From Streptomyces sp. 378 (lineage in GTDB: Bacteria > Actinomycetota > Actinomycetes > Streptomycetales > Streptomycetaceae): a stretch of 64,000 nt of DNA. The notes beneath the pieces were generated by a model that saw nothing but the letters and a program-made list of their open reading frames with translations, was not told where the DNA came from and did not search any database. The stretch lies in the NCBI RefSeq assembly GCF_030124145.1, contig NZ_JASKMS010000014.1:62001-126000 (forward strand), read 5' to 3'. A program made the translations under genes and the position numbers. Below are positions 27,483 to 36,452 of this stretch, piece by piece (within the stretch, counting starts at the first letter, position 1; each line of letters begins with the position of its first letter).

Positions 27483-28067
27483 TCAGACCGCCTCTCCCTG
27501 CCGGGCGGCCGCGAGACGGACCGCGTCCATGATCTTCTCGTAGCCGGTGCAGCGGCACAGGTTGCCCGACAGCGCCTCGCGGATGTCCGCGTCGGTCGGG
27601 TTCGGGTTGCGCTCCAGCATCTCGTCGGCGGCGACCAGCAGACCGGGGGTGCAGAAGCCGCACTGCACGGCGCCGGCGTCGATGAACGCCTGCTGGATCG
27701 GGGAGAGTTCGGTGCCCTCGCCGGTCTGCGAGTCCTGCCCCTTCGCCGCCCACTGCCGGGCGTCCTGGAGCGAGGTGCCGCAGGCGCCGGTGGCGCAACC
27801 GCCGTGTTCCGCACGCTGCTTGGCGAAGTCGGCGAGCCCCTCGACGGTGACGACCTCCCGGCCCTCCACCTGCCCGGCGGCGACCAGGCACGAACACACC
27901 GGCACACCGTCCAGCCGGACCGTGCACGAGCCGCACTCGCCCTGCTCGCAGGCGTTCTTCGAACCCGGCAGCCCGAGCCGCTCCCTCAGCACGTACAGCA
28001 GGGACTCGCCCTCCCACACGTCGTCGGCTTCCTGCGGACGGCCGTTGACCGTGAAGTTGACGCGCAT
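27483..28067 (-). CDS. Xanthine dehydrogenase, [2Fe-2S] subunit with extra insert
   Basis: 194 residues. The plant-type cluster ligands are Cys40, Cys45 and Cys48 (CEQGECGSC) plus one of Cys58/Cys60. The second cluster uses CGFC (136-139) and CRC (171-173). Between the domains, residues 82-121 form an insert absent from the usual 155-170-residue form, containing a further pair, GGCATGAC (Cys91, Cys96). It passes electrons from Mo to FAD. The ATG at 28067 shares one base with the upstream stop (TGATG). Confidence 0.92.
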   Translation of the reverse strand: MRVNFTVNGRPQEADDVWEGESLLYVLRERLGLPGSKNACEQGECGSCTVRLDGVPVCSCLVAAGQVEGREVVTVEGLADFAKQRAEHGGCATGACGTSLQDARQWAAKGQDSQTGEGTELSPIQQAFIDAGAVQCGFCTPGLLVAADEMLERNPNPTDADIREALSGNLCRCTGYEKIMDAVRLAAARQGEAV

Positions 28068-28957
28068 CACGCAGCTCCCTCGATGGTGCGGCGGGTGCCG
28101 CGGTAGGACTCCCAGGTCCAGGTCAGCGTGCGGCGGGCCATGACGCCGACCGCGTGGCGGCGGTAGCTCGCGGTGCCCCGGACGTCGTCGATCGGGTTGC
28201 AGGCGGCGGAGCACAGGTCCGCGAACTGCTTGGCGACCGACGGGGTGATGATCTGCCCGTTGTCCCAGAAGCCGCCCTCCTCCAGCGCGGCGTTCAGGAA
28301 TTCCTCGGCGGCCTTGGCCCGGACGGGTGTGGGAGCGGCCGAGCCGATCCCGGTCCGCACCGTCCGGGTCCGCGGGTGCAGGGCGAGCCCGAAGGCGCAG
28401 ACGGCGATGACCATGGCGTTGCGCGTGCCCACCTTGGAGAACTGCTGCGGTCCGTCGGCCTTCTTCACGTGCACGGCCCGGATCAGCTCGTCCGCCGCCA
28501 GCGCGTTGCGCTTCACGCCCGTGTAGAACGCGTCGATGGGGATACGGCGCGTGCCGCGCACCGACTCGACCTCCACCTCGGCGCCCGCGGCGAGCAGGGC
28601 GGGGTGGGCGTCACCGGCCGGGGAGGCGGTGCCGAGGTTGCCGCCGACGCCGCCGCGGTTGCGGATCTGCGGGGAGGCGACCGTGTGCGAGGCGAGGGCG
28701 AGACCCGGCAGCTCGGTGCGCAGGTTCTCCATGATCTTGGTGTACGGCACGGAGGCACCCAGCCGCACGCTCTCCTCGCCGACCTCCCACTCGGAGAGAT
28801 CGCCGATGCGGTTCAGGTCCAGGAGGTACTCGGGCCGGCGGTGGTCGAAGTTGATCTCGACCATCACGTCGGTGCCACCCGCAATCGGCACAGCCGAGGG
28901 GTGCTCCGCCTTCGCGGCGAGCGCCTCCTCCCAGCTGGCGGGGCGAAGGAAGTCCAT
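28067..28957 (-). CDS. Xanthine dehydrogenase, FAD-binding subunit
   Basis: 296 residues of the CO-dehydrogenase medium-subunit/FAD family: the FAD loop VPIAGGTDVMVEINFDHRRP and the second flavin motif ASPQIRNRGGVGGNLGTASP are both intact. First gene of the xdh operon, so the transcript starts upstream of 28957. It transfers electrons to NAD+ or another acceptor. The ribosome site is AAGAGAG before the ATG. Confidence 0.92.
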   Translation of the reverse strand: MDFLRPASWEEALAAKAEHPSAVPIAGGTDVMVEINFDHRRPEYLLDLNRIGDLSEWEVGEESVRLGASVPYTKIMENLRTELPGLALASHTVASPQIRNRGGVGGNLGTASPAGDAHPALLAAGAEVEVESVRGTRRIPIDAFYTGVKRNALAADELIRAVHVKKADGPQQFSKVGTRNAMVIAVCAFGLALHPRTRTVRTGIGSAAPTPVRAKAAEEFLNAALEEGGFWDNGQIITPSVAKQFADLCSAACNPIDDVRGTASYRRHAVGVMARRTLTWTWESYRGTRRTIEGAA

Positions 28958-29335
28958 GACCGGCTCTCTTCTTCGTCTTCTCGTGGGGCGTTCAGATTGA
29001 GCCAATCCGTGTGCGGCGGTCCCGGCTCGTTCATGTGCTGTTGACGCGTAGTGGAGCCAGTACACAGCGCGTTGCGCCGAGCGAGTCAGTCACGGAAACC
29101 ATGAAGGAGTTGGCTGGCCAGGACAGGCATCTTGTAGATTCGTATGAACGGAGGTCATCGGAAACCTCCTCGTTCTCCTGGGGAAACGCGCGACACAGCC
29201 GCGTGACCTGGGACACAGCCCGGATGCGGTCCGGGGGCCGACGGGCGCCGCCCGCCGACTCTCCGAACAGGCGTTCCTCGCATTTCCCTCCAAGATCCAC
29301 CATAGATTTCGAGACAGAGAACGGCGGCGACGAGA
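28958..29335. promoter_or_regulatory. Divergent promoter region between xdh operon and pucR-like gene
   Basis: 378 nt with no supported gene. It must hold the promoters of both the xdh operon and the PucR-type regulator and is the expected place for the regulator's operator. The local base composition is lower in GC than in the flanking genes. I could not assign a -35/-10 pair or a convincing palindrome by eye. Confidence 0.5.
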
Positions 29336-31009
29336 ATGCGGCTGCGCGCACTGCTGGACACCGACGCGCTGGGCCTCAAGCTGCTCGGCGGCGAGGACGA
29401 GCTGGACCGCACCGTGCGGGGTGTGATGACCACCGACCTGCGCGACCCCAGCCGCTACCTCGCGGGCGGTGAGCTGGTGCTCACGGGCCTGGCCTGGCGC
29501 CGGGACGCCGACGACTCCGAGCCTTTCGTCCGGATCCTGGTGCAGGCGGGCGTGACGGCGCTCGCCGCGGGCGAGGCGGAGCTCGGGGACGTCCCCGAAG
29601 ACCTGGTGGTGGCCTGCGCCCGCCACCACCTGCCGCTCTTCGCGGTGCACGAGTCGGTGGCGTTCGCGACGATCACCGAGCACGTCGTACGGCAGGTCTC
29701 CGGCGAGCGCGCCGGAGACCTCGCGGCGGTCGTCGACCGCCACCGCCGGATGATGACCTCCGGCCCGGCGGGCGGCGGCCCGGACGTGGTCCTGGACCTG
29801 CTCGGCACGGACCTGGACCTGCGGGCCTGGGTCCTCTCCCCCACCGGCCGCCTGATCGCGGGCTCGAAGGCGGCGGGCCCCGCCCTGCCGGCCGGGACGT
29901 GCGCCCGGCTCGCGGGAGAGCACCTGGCCGCCGCCCGCACGGGCCGCCGCGGCCCTCACCGCGCCGTCCTGGGCGCCACCACGTACTCCCTGTTCCCGGT
30001 CCGCTCCACGGGCCGCTCCCCGCAGCCGTCCCGGGACGTCCGCGAGACCGTCCTGTCGGACTGGCTGCTGGCCGTCGAGGCGGACGCCGGGGACTGGCCG
30101 GAGGAGCGCCTGGACCTGCTCTACGGCGTCACCCAGCTGATCGCGGTCGAACGGGACCGCCGCGACGCCGCCCGCACGGTCCGCCGCCGCCTCGCCCAGG
30201 AGGTCCTGGAACTGGTCCAGGCGGGCGCGGCACCCGCCGAGATCGCCGCCCGGCTGCGCGTGGCGGCGCCGGTGCTGCTGCCCGGCCTGGGCACCGCGCC
30301 GCACTGGCAGGTGGTCGTGGCCCGCGTCGAGTGGGACGGCGAGGAGATCGAGGGCGGCCCGGTGGCGCAAGCCCTGCTGGAGGAGGTCCTCGTCGACCCC
30401 GCTGCCGCCGGGCCCGAGCACTCCGACCGCATCGCCGTGGCCCACACGGGCGACGAGGCCATCGCCCTGGTGCCCCTTCCGGCCGTCTCGACGGAGCACG
30501 ACGGCTCGGAGACGGGCGTCCTCGCCGACGCGCTCCTGGAATCGGTGCGAGACCCCCTGACGGCGGGTCTCGACGGCGACGGCCGTCTCACCCTGGGCGT
30601 CAGCGCGGCCGTCCACTCGGCGGAGGGCCTGCGCGGCGCGCTGGAGGAGGCCCGCCACGCCCGCCGCGTCGCCGCGGCCCGCCCGGGCCGGGTCTGTGCG
30701 GCCGGCCACCAGGAACTGGCCTCGCACGTCCTGCTGCTGCCGTTCGTCCCGGACGACGTCCGCCGGGCCTTCACGGCCCGCCTCCTGGACCCCCTGCGCG
30801 ACTACGACCGCCGCCACCGCGCCGAGCTGATCCCCACCCTGGAGGCCTTCCTCGACTGCGACGGCTCCTGGACCCGCTGCGCCGGCCGTCTGCACCTGCA
30901 CGTCAACACGCTGCGCTACCGGGTCGGGCGTATCGAGCAGTTGACGAGTCGCGACCTGTCGCGCCTGGAGGACAAGCTGGACTTCTTCCTGGCGCTGCGC
31001 ATGAGCTGA
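29336..31009 (+). CDS. pucR: PucR family purine catabolism regulator
   Basis: 557 residues. The N-terminal PucR sensory domain (VRGVMTTDLRDPSRYLAGGE, then LVLTGLAW) is followed by a GAF/GGDEF-like middle and the C-terminal PucR helix-turn-helix (FLDCDGSWTRCAGRLHLHVN, then TLRYRVGRIEQL). Regulators of this family respond to purine metabolites and control xdh and permease genes; its divergent position from xdh strongly supports that here. The ATG at 29336 is chosen because homology starts within the first 20 residues. Confidence 0.88.
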   Translation: MRLRALLDTDALGLKLLGGEDELDRTVRGVMTTDLRDPSRYLAGGELVLTGLAWRRDADDSEPFVRILVQAGVTALAAGEAELGDVPEDLVVACARHHLPLFAVHESVAFATITEHVVRQVSGERAGDLAAVVDRHRRMMTSGPAGGGPDVVLDLLGTDLDLRAWVLSPTGRLIAGSKAAGPALPAGTCARLAGEHLAAARTGRRGPHRAVLGATTYSLFPVRSTGRSPQPSRDVRETVLSDWLLAVEADAGDWPEERLDLLYGVTQLIAVERDRRDAARTVRRRLAQEVLELVQAGAAPAEIAARLRVAAPVLLPGLGTAPHWQVVVARVEWDGEEIEGGPVAQALLEEVLVDPAAAGPEHSDRIAVAHTGDEAIALVPLPAVSTEHDGSETGVLADALLESVRDPLTAGLDGDGRLTLGVSAAVHSAEGLRGALEEARHARRVAAARPGRVCAAGHQELASHVLLLPFVPDDVRRAFTARLLDPLRDYDRRHRAELIPTLEAFLDCDGSWTRCAGRLHLHVNTLRYRVGRIEQLTSRDLSRLEDKLDFFLALRMS

Positions 31010-31010
31010 T

Positions 31011-31041
31011 ACGCGGGGCGGACCCGGGACCCCCCCCGCGT
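31011..31041 (+). terminator. Terminator after the pucR-like gene
   Basis: ACGCGGGG (31011-31018) pairs perfectly with CCCCGCGT (31034-31041), starting 1 nt after the stop codon. Confidence 0.7.
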
Positions 31042-31149
31042 CCCACGACTTTGTGAAATCCTTCACCCGCCCTCTTGGCCCGGCCCGCCGATTCGTGCTG
31101 AGATGCCGCCACCACTCAACAGCTCGATGGCGTGCTCGGGGAGGGCAAC

Positions 31150-31932
31150 GTGGCGCATACCGCCATGTCTGGTAACGGAACGACCGCCGGTGACGATCCC
31201 CTCCAGACCGCGGTATGGCGGCTGCGCTCCCGCGGGTGCTGGGCCGACGCGGCCGCCCTGCTGCTGCCGGCCACACCGGCGGCGGCCCTGCAACGCGCGT
31301 CGCTGCTGGTGGAACGGTGTCTCTACACCGAGCAGGGCTGGGAGGAGGCCGAGGACGCGCTGCGCACGGCCGAGGCGATGGCCCACAGCGACGACGAACG
31401 GGGCGCGGCCGCTTGTGAACGCGGGTACTTGGCCTACGCGGCGACCCTGCTCGCGGTGCGGGACCGGGCCGACGAGGCGCGGGCCGCGCTGGGGCGGGCC
31501 GCGGCGCTGGTCCCTCCGGGGGCTCCGGCGCGGGCCCTGCTCGACTTCCGTCGCGGGCTCCTGGCGGAGAACCTGACGAGCGCGCCTCAGGCCGCGCGGG
31601 CCGCGTACCGTCGCGCCCATGCGGGGGCGACCGCGCACTCCGATCCGCTGCTGCTGTCCTTCACGTGGCGTCACCTCGCGGGACTGGCCCTGCGGGACGG
31701 GGAGTTGGCGGAGGCCCGGCACGGTTTCGCGGAGTCGCTGCGGATCCGGGAGGAGCTGGGGTACCTCGTCGGTACGGCCCCGGCGCTGGTGTCCCTCGCC
31801 GACGCCGAGACGGAGCCGGAGGCCTCCCGGCTGCGGGAGGAGGCCCGGCGGTTGTTCCGGCTGCTCGGGGGCGTACCGACGTGGCTGTCCCGCCAGTTGG
31901 CACCGCCGGTGCCACCGGCCGCGACGGCTTGA
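31150..31932 (+). CDS. TPR-like alpha-helical protein of unknown function
   Basis: 260 residues, Ala/Leu/Arg-rich, made of paired helices in a tetratricopeptide-like rhythm (for example GWEEAEDALRTAEAMAHSD and DGELAEARHGFAESLRIREE). No signal peptide or catalytic motif. The GTG at 31150 has GGGAGGG upstream; the ATG at 31165 is an alternative. It resembles the repeat part of large Streptomyces signalling regulators without their ATPase and LuxR domains, so it is probably a protein-binding module. It stands alone between pucR and a convergent GntR gene. Confidence 0.65.
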   Translation: MAHTAMSGNGTTAGDDPLQTAVWRLRSRGCWADAAALLLPATPAAALQRASLLVERCLYTEQGWEEAEDALRTAEAMAHSDDERGAAACERGYLAYAATLLAVRDRADEARAALGRAAALVPPGAPARALLDFRRGLLAENLTSAPQAARAAYRRAHAGATAHSDPLLLSFTWRHLAGLALRDGELAEARHGFAESLRIREELGYLVGTAPALVSLADAETEPEASRLREEARRLFRLLGGVPTWLSRQLAPPVPPAATA

Positions 31933-32307
31933 GGGGGTGCGGAGGGCTCGGCGCTGTCGCTGAGGGCGGGTAGACCCGCGGCCCGGCGTGACGGGGCACA
32001 CCCGTGCCGCCCTCGGCAGCCCGATGGCCCGCGGCTCAGCGGAAGCGGCGGCCCGCCCCCGCGCGCCCACAGCCGCCGTACGACGGAAGGGGACGTGTGG
32101 GGGGGTGTCCGCCCGCGGCGGTTGGCGCGTCAACGACCAGTCAGTCGGTATGAGAGTCCATCGCGCCGTTCCGAGGACGAACACCCCCCCCCGGCGCGGC
32201 CCCGACCCGCACCCGGCGCACGGCGAAGACGCGCACTCCCGGTGCGATCCCGCCCCACCACCCGGCGAAGAGGCGCAGACGACGCGCACCCTCACCACCG
32301 CTCAAGC
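31933..32307. other. Intergenic region between convergent genes
   Basis: 375 nt with no supported gene. It contains a small hairpin (GCGGGT-ag-ACCCGC at 31966-31979) that may end the TPR-like transcript. A pyrimidine-rich tract near 32185-32200 is unremarkable. Confidence 0.4.
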
Positions 32308-33150
32308 TCAACCGGCCGCAGCCGCCCCCGCGAAGTGCTCGCCCACCAGCGCCCGCACCACATCCAGGTCCCGCGCGATCAGCGCGTCCAGCAACGCCGT
32401 GTGCTCGTGCGCGTCCGCCACCAGCTCGGCCCGCCCCCGGCCCCCCGGCGCACCCCCGACCAGCGGCCATTGCGCCCTGCGGTGCAGATCCTCCGCGATC
32501 CGGACCAACTGCTCGTTACCCGAGAGGGACAGCACGGCGCGGTGGAATCCCCGGTCGGACTCCGCGTAGGTCGCGCGGCAGCCGGAGGACGCCGCGCGGA
32601 CCGTCGCCTCGGCGAGCGGGCGCAGCGCGGCCCAGCGTTCGGCGGGGACGGTACGGGCCAGCCGCAGCATCACCGGGACCTCGATCAGCGTGCGGATCTC
32701 GGCCAGTTCCGCCAGTTCCCGCACTCCCCGTTCGACCACCCGGAACCCACGGTTGGGCACGACCTCGACGGCCCCTTCGAGGGCCAGTTGCTGCATGGCC
32801 TCCCGGACCGGCGTCGCCGAGACCCCGAACCGCTCGCCGAGCACCGGCGCCGAGTACACCTCTCCCGGCCGCAGATCCCCGGCCACCAGCGCGGCCCGCA
32901 GCGCGTCCAGGATCTGCCCGCGCACGGAGGCCCGCTGGATCACCGTCCGAGCCCGTGGCGCGGGCGGTTCACTGTGCGTGTGCTCCCCCCGCACCGCCCC
33001 GGACTGCTGCGGCACGCGCGCCTGCCCGGCCGGCGCACCCGGCGCGGCCGACGCACCCGGACCGGCCGCCCACGGAGTCCCCGTTTCCGCGGAGCCCTGC
33101 GCTCCCTGCTTCACGGGTCCTCCTCCGGACGTATCGGTACTTGGGGTCAT
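32308..33150 (-). CDS. GntR family regulator, FadR/FCD subfamily
   Basis: 280 residues. A disordered Pro/Ala/Gly-rich head (about 1-70) precedes a winged helix (RGQILDALRAALVAGDLRPG, then GERFGVSATPVREAMQQL) and a C-terminal FCD ligand-binding helix bundle with the metal-type His residues near SDRGFHRAVL and AHEHTALLDAL. It binds DNA in the absence of an organic-acid effector. No obvious target gene adjoins it; the FhuF-type gene is divergent. The ATG at 33150 may be later, because the first 60 residues have no homology. Confidence 0.85.
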   Translation of the reverse strand: MTPSTDTSGGGPVKQGAQGSAETGTPWAAGPGASAAPGAPAGQARVPQQSGAVRGEHTHSEPPAPRARTVIQRASVRGQILDALRAALVAGDLRPGEVYSAPVLGERFGVSATPVREAMQQLALEGAVEVVPNRGFRVVERGVRELAELAEIRTLIEVPVMLRLARTVPAERWAALRPLAEATVRAASSGCRATYAESDRGFHRAVLSLSGNEQLVRIAEDLHRRAQWPLVGGAPGGRGRAELVADAHEHTALLDALIARDLDVVRALVGEHFAGAAAAG

Positions 33151-33236
33151 TGCGGCGGGTTGTTACTCGTCCGTCAAGCACCATAAGCGCCCCGGCCCTC
33201 AGAACACATCCCCGTTCAATCCCCACGGGCCATGAG

Positions 33237-33255
33237 TAAGGTTAGGCTTACCTTC
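33237..33255. promoter_or_regulatory. Iron box (DtxR/DmdR type)
   Basis: TAAGGTTAGGCTTACCTTC agrees at 15 of 19 positions with the known actinobacterial iron box TTAGGTTAGGCTAACCTAA. It lies 37 nt before the FhuF-type gene, so repression by an iron-loaded DmdR/DtxR regulator is expected. Confidence 0.85.
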
Positions 33256-33292
33256 AAGAAGCCCCGTTTCACTCCGACGGATCGGTGATCAC

Positions 33293-34144
33293 ATGCCCGC
33301 GCCCCTTTCGGCCGTCTCCGGCGCCTACACCCGCCTGGCCGAAGTCCTCCCGGGGCTCGCCGTCACCGAACTGGCCGGCGAGGACCGGGCGCCGCGGGGC
33401 GGCGGCTGGACCGCGGCGGCCGACCTCGCGGCCGCCGGCCCCGCCCTCGACCGCTTTCTCGCGTGGGACGTGGACCAGATCGAGCGGGACTACGCCGCGC
33501 AGGCCCGCCCCGACGTCGTCGCCGGCTTCGGTCTGCACCGCTACGCCTGGCCCGCCTGCCTCCTGATCACCGTGCCGTGGTTCCTGCACCGCCGGGTCCC
33601 CCGCTACCCCGTGACGCACGTCTCGTACGACCGCACCGCCCCCGGCCACGCCCTCGGGCACCTGGCCGTCCGCCCCTCCGGCTTCGCCTGCCTGCCCGGC
33701 GACGAGGCGGCCGCCCTGCCCGGCGCCCGGATCGTCCCGGACGAGGAGGCGCTGCGGGCGGAGGTACGGTCGGCGGTCGCCGAGCACCTGGAGCCGGTCC
33801 TGACCGGCTTCGGCCCCCGGATGCGGCGCCGCGGCCGCGCCCTGTGGGGGATGGCGACCGACGAGATCGTCGAGGGTCTCTGGTACGTCGCCCAGTTGCT
33901 CGGTGAGACCGAGGAGCGGCGCGCGATGCGCGACCTGGAGCTGCTCCTGCCGGGCGCGACCAAGCCGTACGTGGGCACGGCCGCGTTCCGGGAGCTGACC
34001 GGCCCCGGCGGTGAGCCACTGCTCACCCGCGACCGCGCGAGCTGCTGCATGTTCTACACGCTGCGCCCGGAGGACACCTGCGCCACCTGCCCGCGCACCT
34101 GTGACGCGGACCGGGTCACCAGGCTGCTGGCCACGGCCAGTTGA
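33293..34144 (+). CDS. FhuF-type siderophore-iron reductase
   Basis: 283 residues ending in the FhuF [2Fe-2S] pattern C251 C252 x10 C263 x2 C266 (ASCCMFYTLRPEDTCATCP). Proteins of this family reduce Fe(III) in imported hydroxamate siderophores so the iron is released in the cytoplasm. The ATG at 33293 lies just after an iron box, which fits induction by iron starvation. It is monocistronic. No siderophore biosynthesis or uptake gene adjoins it. Confidence 0.88.
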   Translation: MPAPLSAVSGAYTRLAEVLPGLAVTELAGEDRAPRGGGWTAAADLAAAGPALDRFLAWDVDQIERDYAAQARPDVVAGFGLHRYAWPACLLITVPWFLHRRVPRYPVTHVSYDRTAPGHALGHLAVRPSGFACLPGDEAAALPGARIVPDEEALRAEVRSAVAEHLEPVLTGFGPRMRRRGRALWGMATDEIVEGLWYVAQLLGETEERRAMRDLELLLPGATKPYVGTAAFRELTGPGGEPLLTRDRASCCMFYTLRPEDTCATCPRTCDADRVTRLLATAS

Positions 34145-34446
34145 CGCACGAGCGGTCGATCAGCCCCGGCGTCCCGTAAGATCACCGCGGAACCGGTCAC
34201 CCACACGCCCACAGGCGATTCACATCTTCCTCACGCGTCACGGGAACTTTCCGGAGAACCACTCGTACGGGTAGTCTTGTTCGAACTCAACTCCCGCCCC
34301 TCAAGCGGCAGTTCGAGCAGAACGCCGCCCTGGGCATTCCCTTGCACTTCCTTGGCGGCCTCTTGCCCCGAAACCCCCTGAGGGCCAATGGGATTGGGCC
34401 AATATGGCGGGCGTTACGCCCTATCCCAATGCAAGGGACCACCCAG
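34145..34446 (+). promoter_or_regulatory. Upstream region of the DUF2637 gene
   Basis: About 300 nt without a supported gene, of lower GC than its surroundings. It contains the inverted repeat TCGAACT (34281-34287) / AGTTCGA (34310-34316) and probably the promoter for 34447. No -10 element can be called with confidence. Confidence 0.4.
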
Positions 34447-35487
34447 ATGAGACTGACCGACATATCGCTGAACTGGCTGCTTCCGGGCGCCGTGCTTCTC
34501 CTGGGCATGCTGGCGGCGGTGGCGGTGCTCGCGCGCGGCAAGCGCTCCTCGGTCAAGGACACGAGCGCGGACGACTCCTGGGAGCGCAGCGAGGAACGCC
34601 GCAGACGCAAGGAAGCCCTTTACGGCACCCTCTCCTACCTCCTGCTCTTCTGCTGTGCGGCCGTCGCCGCCCTGCTCTCCTTCCACGGCCTGGTCGGCTT
34701 CGGTGAGCAGAACCTCGGCCTGTCCGGCGGCTGGCAGTACCTCGTCCCGTTCGGCCTGGACGGTGCGGCGATGTTCTGCTCCGTCCTCGCGGTACGCGAG
34801 GCCAGCCACGGTGACGCGGCACTCGGCTCCCGGATACTGGTCTGGACGTTCGCCTTCGCCGCGGCCTGGTTCAACTGGGTGCACGCGCCCCGGGGCGCCG
34901 GCCACGCGGGTGCCCCCCACTTCTTCGCCGGCATGTCCCTGTCGGCGGCGGTCCTCTTCGACCGCGCTTTGAAGCAGACCCGCCGAGCCGCCCTGCGGGA
35001 GCAGGGCCTGGTGCCCCGCCCGCTGCCGCAGATCCGTATGGTGCGCTGGGTGCGGGCCCCCCGGGAGACCTACCGCGCCTGGTCGCTGATGCTCCTCGAG
35101 GGTGTGCGCAGCCTGGACGAGGCGGTAGACGAGGTACGCGAGGACAAGCGCAAGAAGGAAGAGACCCGGCAGCGGCGGCGCGACCAGCAGCGCGTGGAGC
35201 GGGCCCAGCTGAAGGCGATCAGCCGCGGTCACCGCGGCCACTTCGGCCGGGGCGGCGGACGGCAGCTCGAGGTGCAGGTGGAGCGCGGCTCCTCGCAAGT
35301 CTCCGCGGAGCCTGCCATATCCGCGCCGGAACCCCTGCCCGTCCGCTCGCGTCCCTCCCTTCAGCCGGTCCGCAAAGGCGCTGACCCGGTGACCGTGGAC
35401 CTCACCGCGGAGGACGACACCATGGCACTGCCGCGGCTGGACTCCCTGGAGCGCAAGCTCAAGGACCTTGAGCAGCAGTTCGGTTAG
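34447..35487 (+). CDS. DUF2637 membrane protein
   Basis: 346 residues. An N-terminal helix is followed by a charged linker, then a four-helix membrane block (about residues 58-175) matching DUF2637 (GGWQYLVPFGLDGAAMFCSV, WFNWVHAPRG). After this come a long basic region with coiled-coil character (DKRKKEETRQRRRDQQRVER) and an acidic C terminus. DUF2637 resembles SpdB-type proteins of Streptomyces conjugative plasmids, but this chromosomal copy stands alone. The ATG at 34447 has AAGGGA upstream; 34429 is an alternative. The role is unknown. Confidence 0.8.
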   Translation: MRLTDISLNWLLPGAVLLLGMLAAVAVLARGKRSSVKDTSADDSWERSEERRRRKEALYGTLSYLLLFCCAAVAALLSFHGLVGFGEQNLGLSGGWQYLVPFGLDGAAMFCSVLAVREASHGDAALGSRILVWTFAFAAAWFNWVHAPRGAGHAGAPHFFAGMSLSAAVLFDRALKQTRRAALREQGLVPRPLPQIRMVRWVRAPRETYRAWSLMLLEGVRSLDEAVDEVREDKRKKEETRQRRRDQQRVERAQLKAISRGHRGHFGRGGGRQLEVQVERGSSQVSAEPAISAPEPLPVRSRPSLQPVRKGADPVTVDLTAEDDTMALPRLDSLERKLKDLEQQFG

Positions 35488-35508
35488 CCGAGCCGCAGAA
35501 CGGCGGTG

Positions 35509-35536
35509 AGGGGCGTGGCCTGCGGGCCGCGCCCCT
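35509..35536. terminator. Bidirectional terminator between convergent genes
   Basis: AGGGGCGTGGCC (35509-35520) pairs with GGCCGCGCCCCT (35525-35536) around TGCG, 12 bp with one G-T wobble, lying midway between the DUF2637 stop and the kinase stop. Confidence 0.85.
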
Positions 35537-35543
35537 TCGGCGT

Positions 35544-36026
35544 TCAGGCCGCCTCGGCCTCCAGCTCGAACCAGACGGCCTTGCCCACTCCGTGCGGCCG
35601 GACCCCCCAGGCGTCCGCGAGGGACTGCACCAGGAGCAGGCCCCTGCCGTTCGTGCCCTCGTCGGGGACCGCCACCCGCAGCCGGGGCCTGCGGGCCACG
35701 AAGTCCCGCACCTCCACCCGCAGTCCGCGGGGTAAGAGGGTGACCGTGAGGACCGCGTCGTGGTCGGTGTGGACGATCGCGTTGGTGACGAGTTCGCTGG
35801 TGAGCAGTTCCGCGACGTCCGATTGTCCGTGCTTCCCCCACTGTCCGAGCAGTTCCCGCAGGGCCCGGCGGGCCTCCGGGACGGCCCGCAGGTCCGCCCG
35901 CCCGAGTCTGCGCCTCAACTGGGGCGCCGGCGCCTGCTCCGTGACGTCGTCGGTCCTGTCCACCACCGTCTTCGTCGAGAAGCCCCCGATCGCTATGGGA
36001 CCGCCTCGTCGTGCCTGCCTCTCCAT
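35544..36026 (-). CDS. RsbW-like ATP-binding protein (HATPase_c_2)
   Basis: 160 residues with the GHKL ATPase boxes: ELLTSELVTNAIVHT (N box), RVEVRDF (G1 region) and NGRGLLLVQSLADAWGV (G2). Streptomyces carries many such stand-alone kinases, which bind or phosphorylate anti-sigma antagonists or act in development. No partner antagonist gene adjoins it. The ATG at 36026 has no strong ribosome site. Confidence 0.85.
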   Translation of the reverse strand: MERQARRGGPIAIGGFSTKTVVDRTDDVTEQAPAPQLRRRLGRADLRAVPEARRALRELLGQWGKHGQSDVAELLTSELVTNAIVHTDHDAVLTVTLLPRGLRVEVRDFVARRPRLRVAVPDEGTNGRGLLLVQSLADAWGVRPHGVGKAVWFELEAEAA

Positions 36027-36392
36027 GACCCCCGCCCGCGTGCCGATGTCGGTTCCCCTCCTGCTCGAACACGTTCACGGGGATCCATGCCCCAACGGGC
36101 ACGCGGCAGTCATGTCGAAGCGTCAACGACCAGGTGTTCGGCCACCGGGGCGGAACGGGCGGTCCGGGCGGCGGGTCGCCGAGCGGTAGGCGGGTGGAGG
36201 GGAGGGGGACAAGAGGTTAGCCGATCGGAGTCCTCGGGTGGAGCCTGACCGCCGGAGATCGGACGATGGGCCGAGGGCCGACTGCCGCTCCGCGCGTACG
36301 CGGCGAAGAGCCGGGGCGGCGGGCCGGAGTGCGCGGCGCCGCGGTGAAGTTGGCCGAAGTACGACGGTCCGCACGGCCGCCACGAGCGGTAG

Positions 36393-36433
36393 GGGGCCGC
36401 CCTCCCCCACCCCCGTGGCGGGAGGACGGCCCC
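36393..36433 (-). terminator. Terminator after the secreted protein gene
   Basis: GGGGCCGCCCTCCC (36393-36406) and GGGAGGACGGCCCC (36420-36433) form a 14-bp stem with one mismatch, 20 nt beyond the stop at 36453. The rest of 36027-36452 shows no gene and should hold the promoter of the kinase gene. Confidence 0.8.
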
Positions 36434-36452
36434 TGTCTTCCGTCGGCCGCGG

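Noticed and set aside
24958..27543. 861-codon open frame opposite the xanthine dehydrogenase large subunit
   Set aside because: It is the mirror of high-GC codon bias; composition is Gly/Asp/Val/Arg-rich without family motifs, while the opposite strand has a complete enzyme.
28958..29335. Possible promoter starting at TTGACG (29041)
   Set aside because: No -10 element at acceptable spacing; could be chance.
29090..31276. 728-codon open frame antisense to the pucR-like gene
   Set aside because: Low-complexity Arg/Gln/Gly-rich translation with no homology; pucR is well supported.
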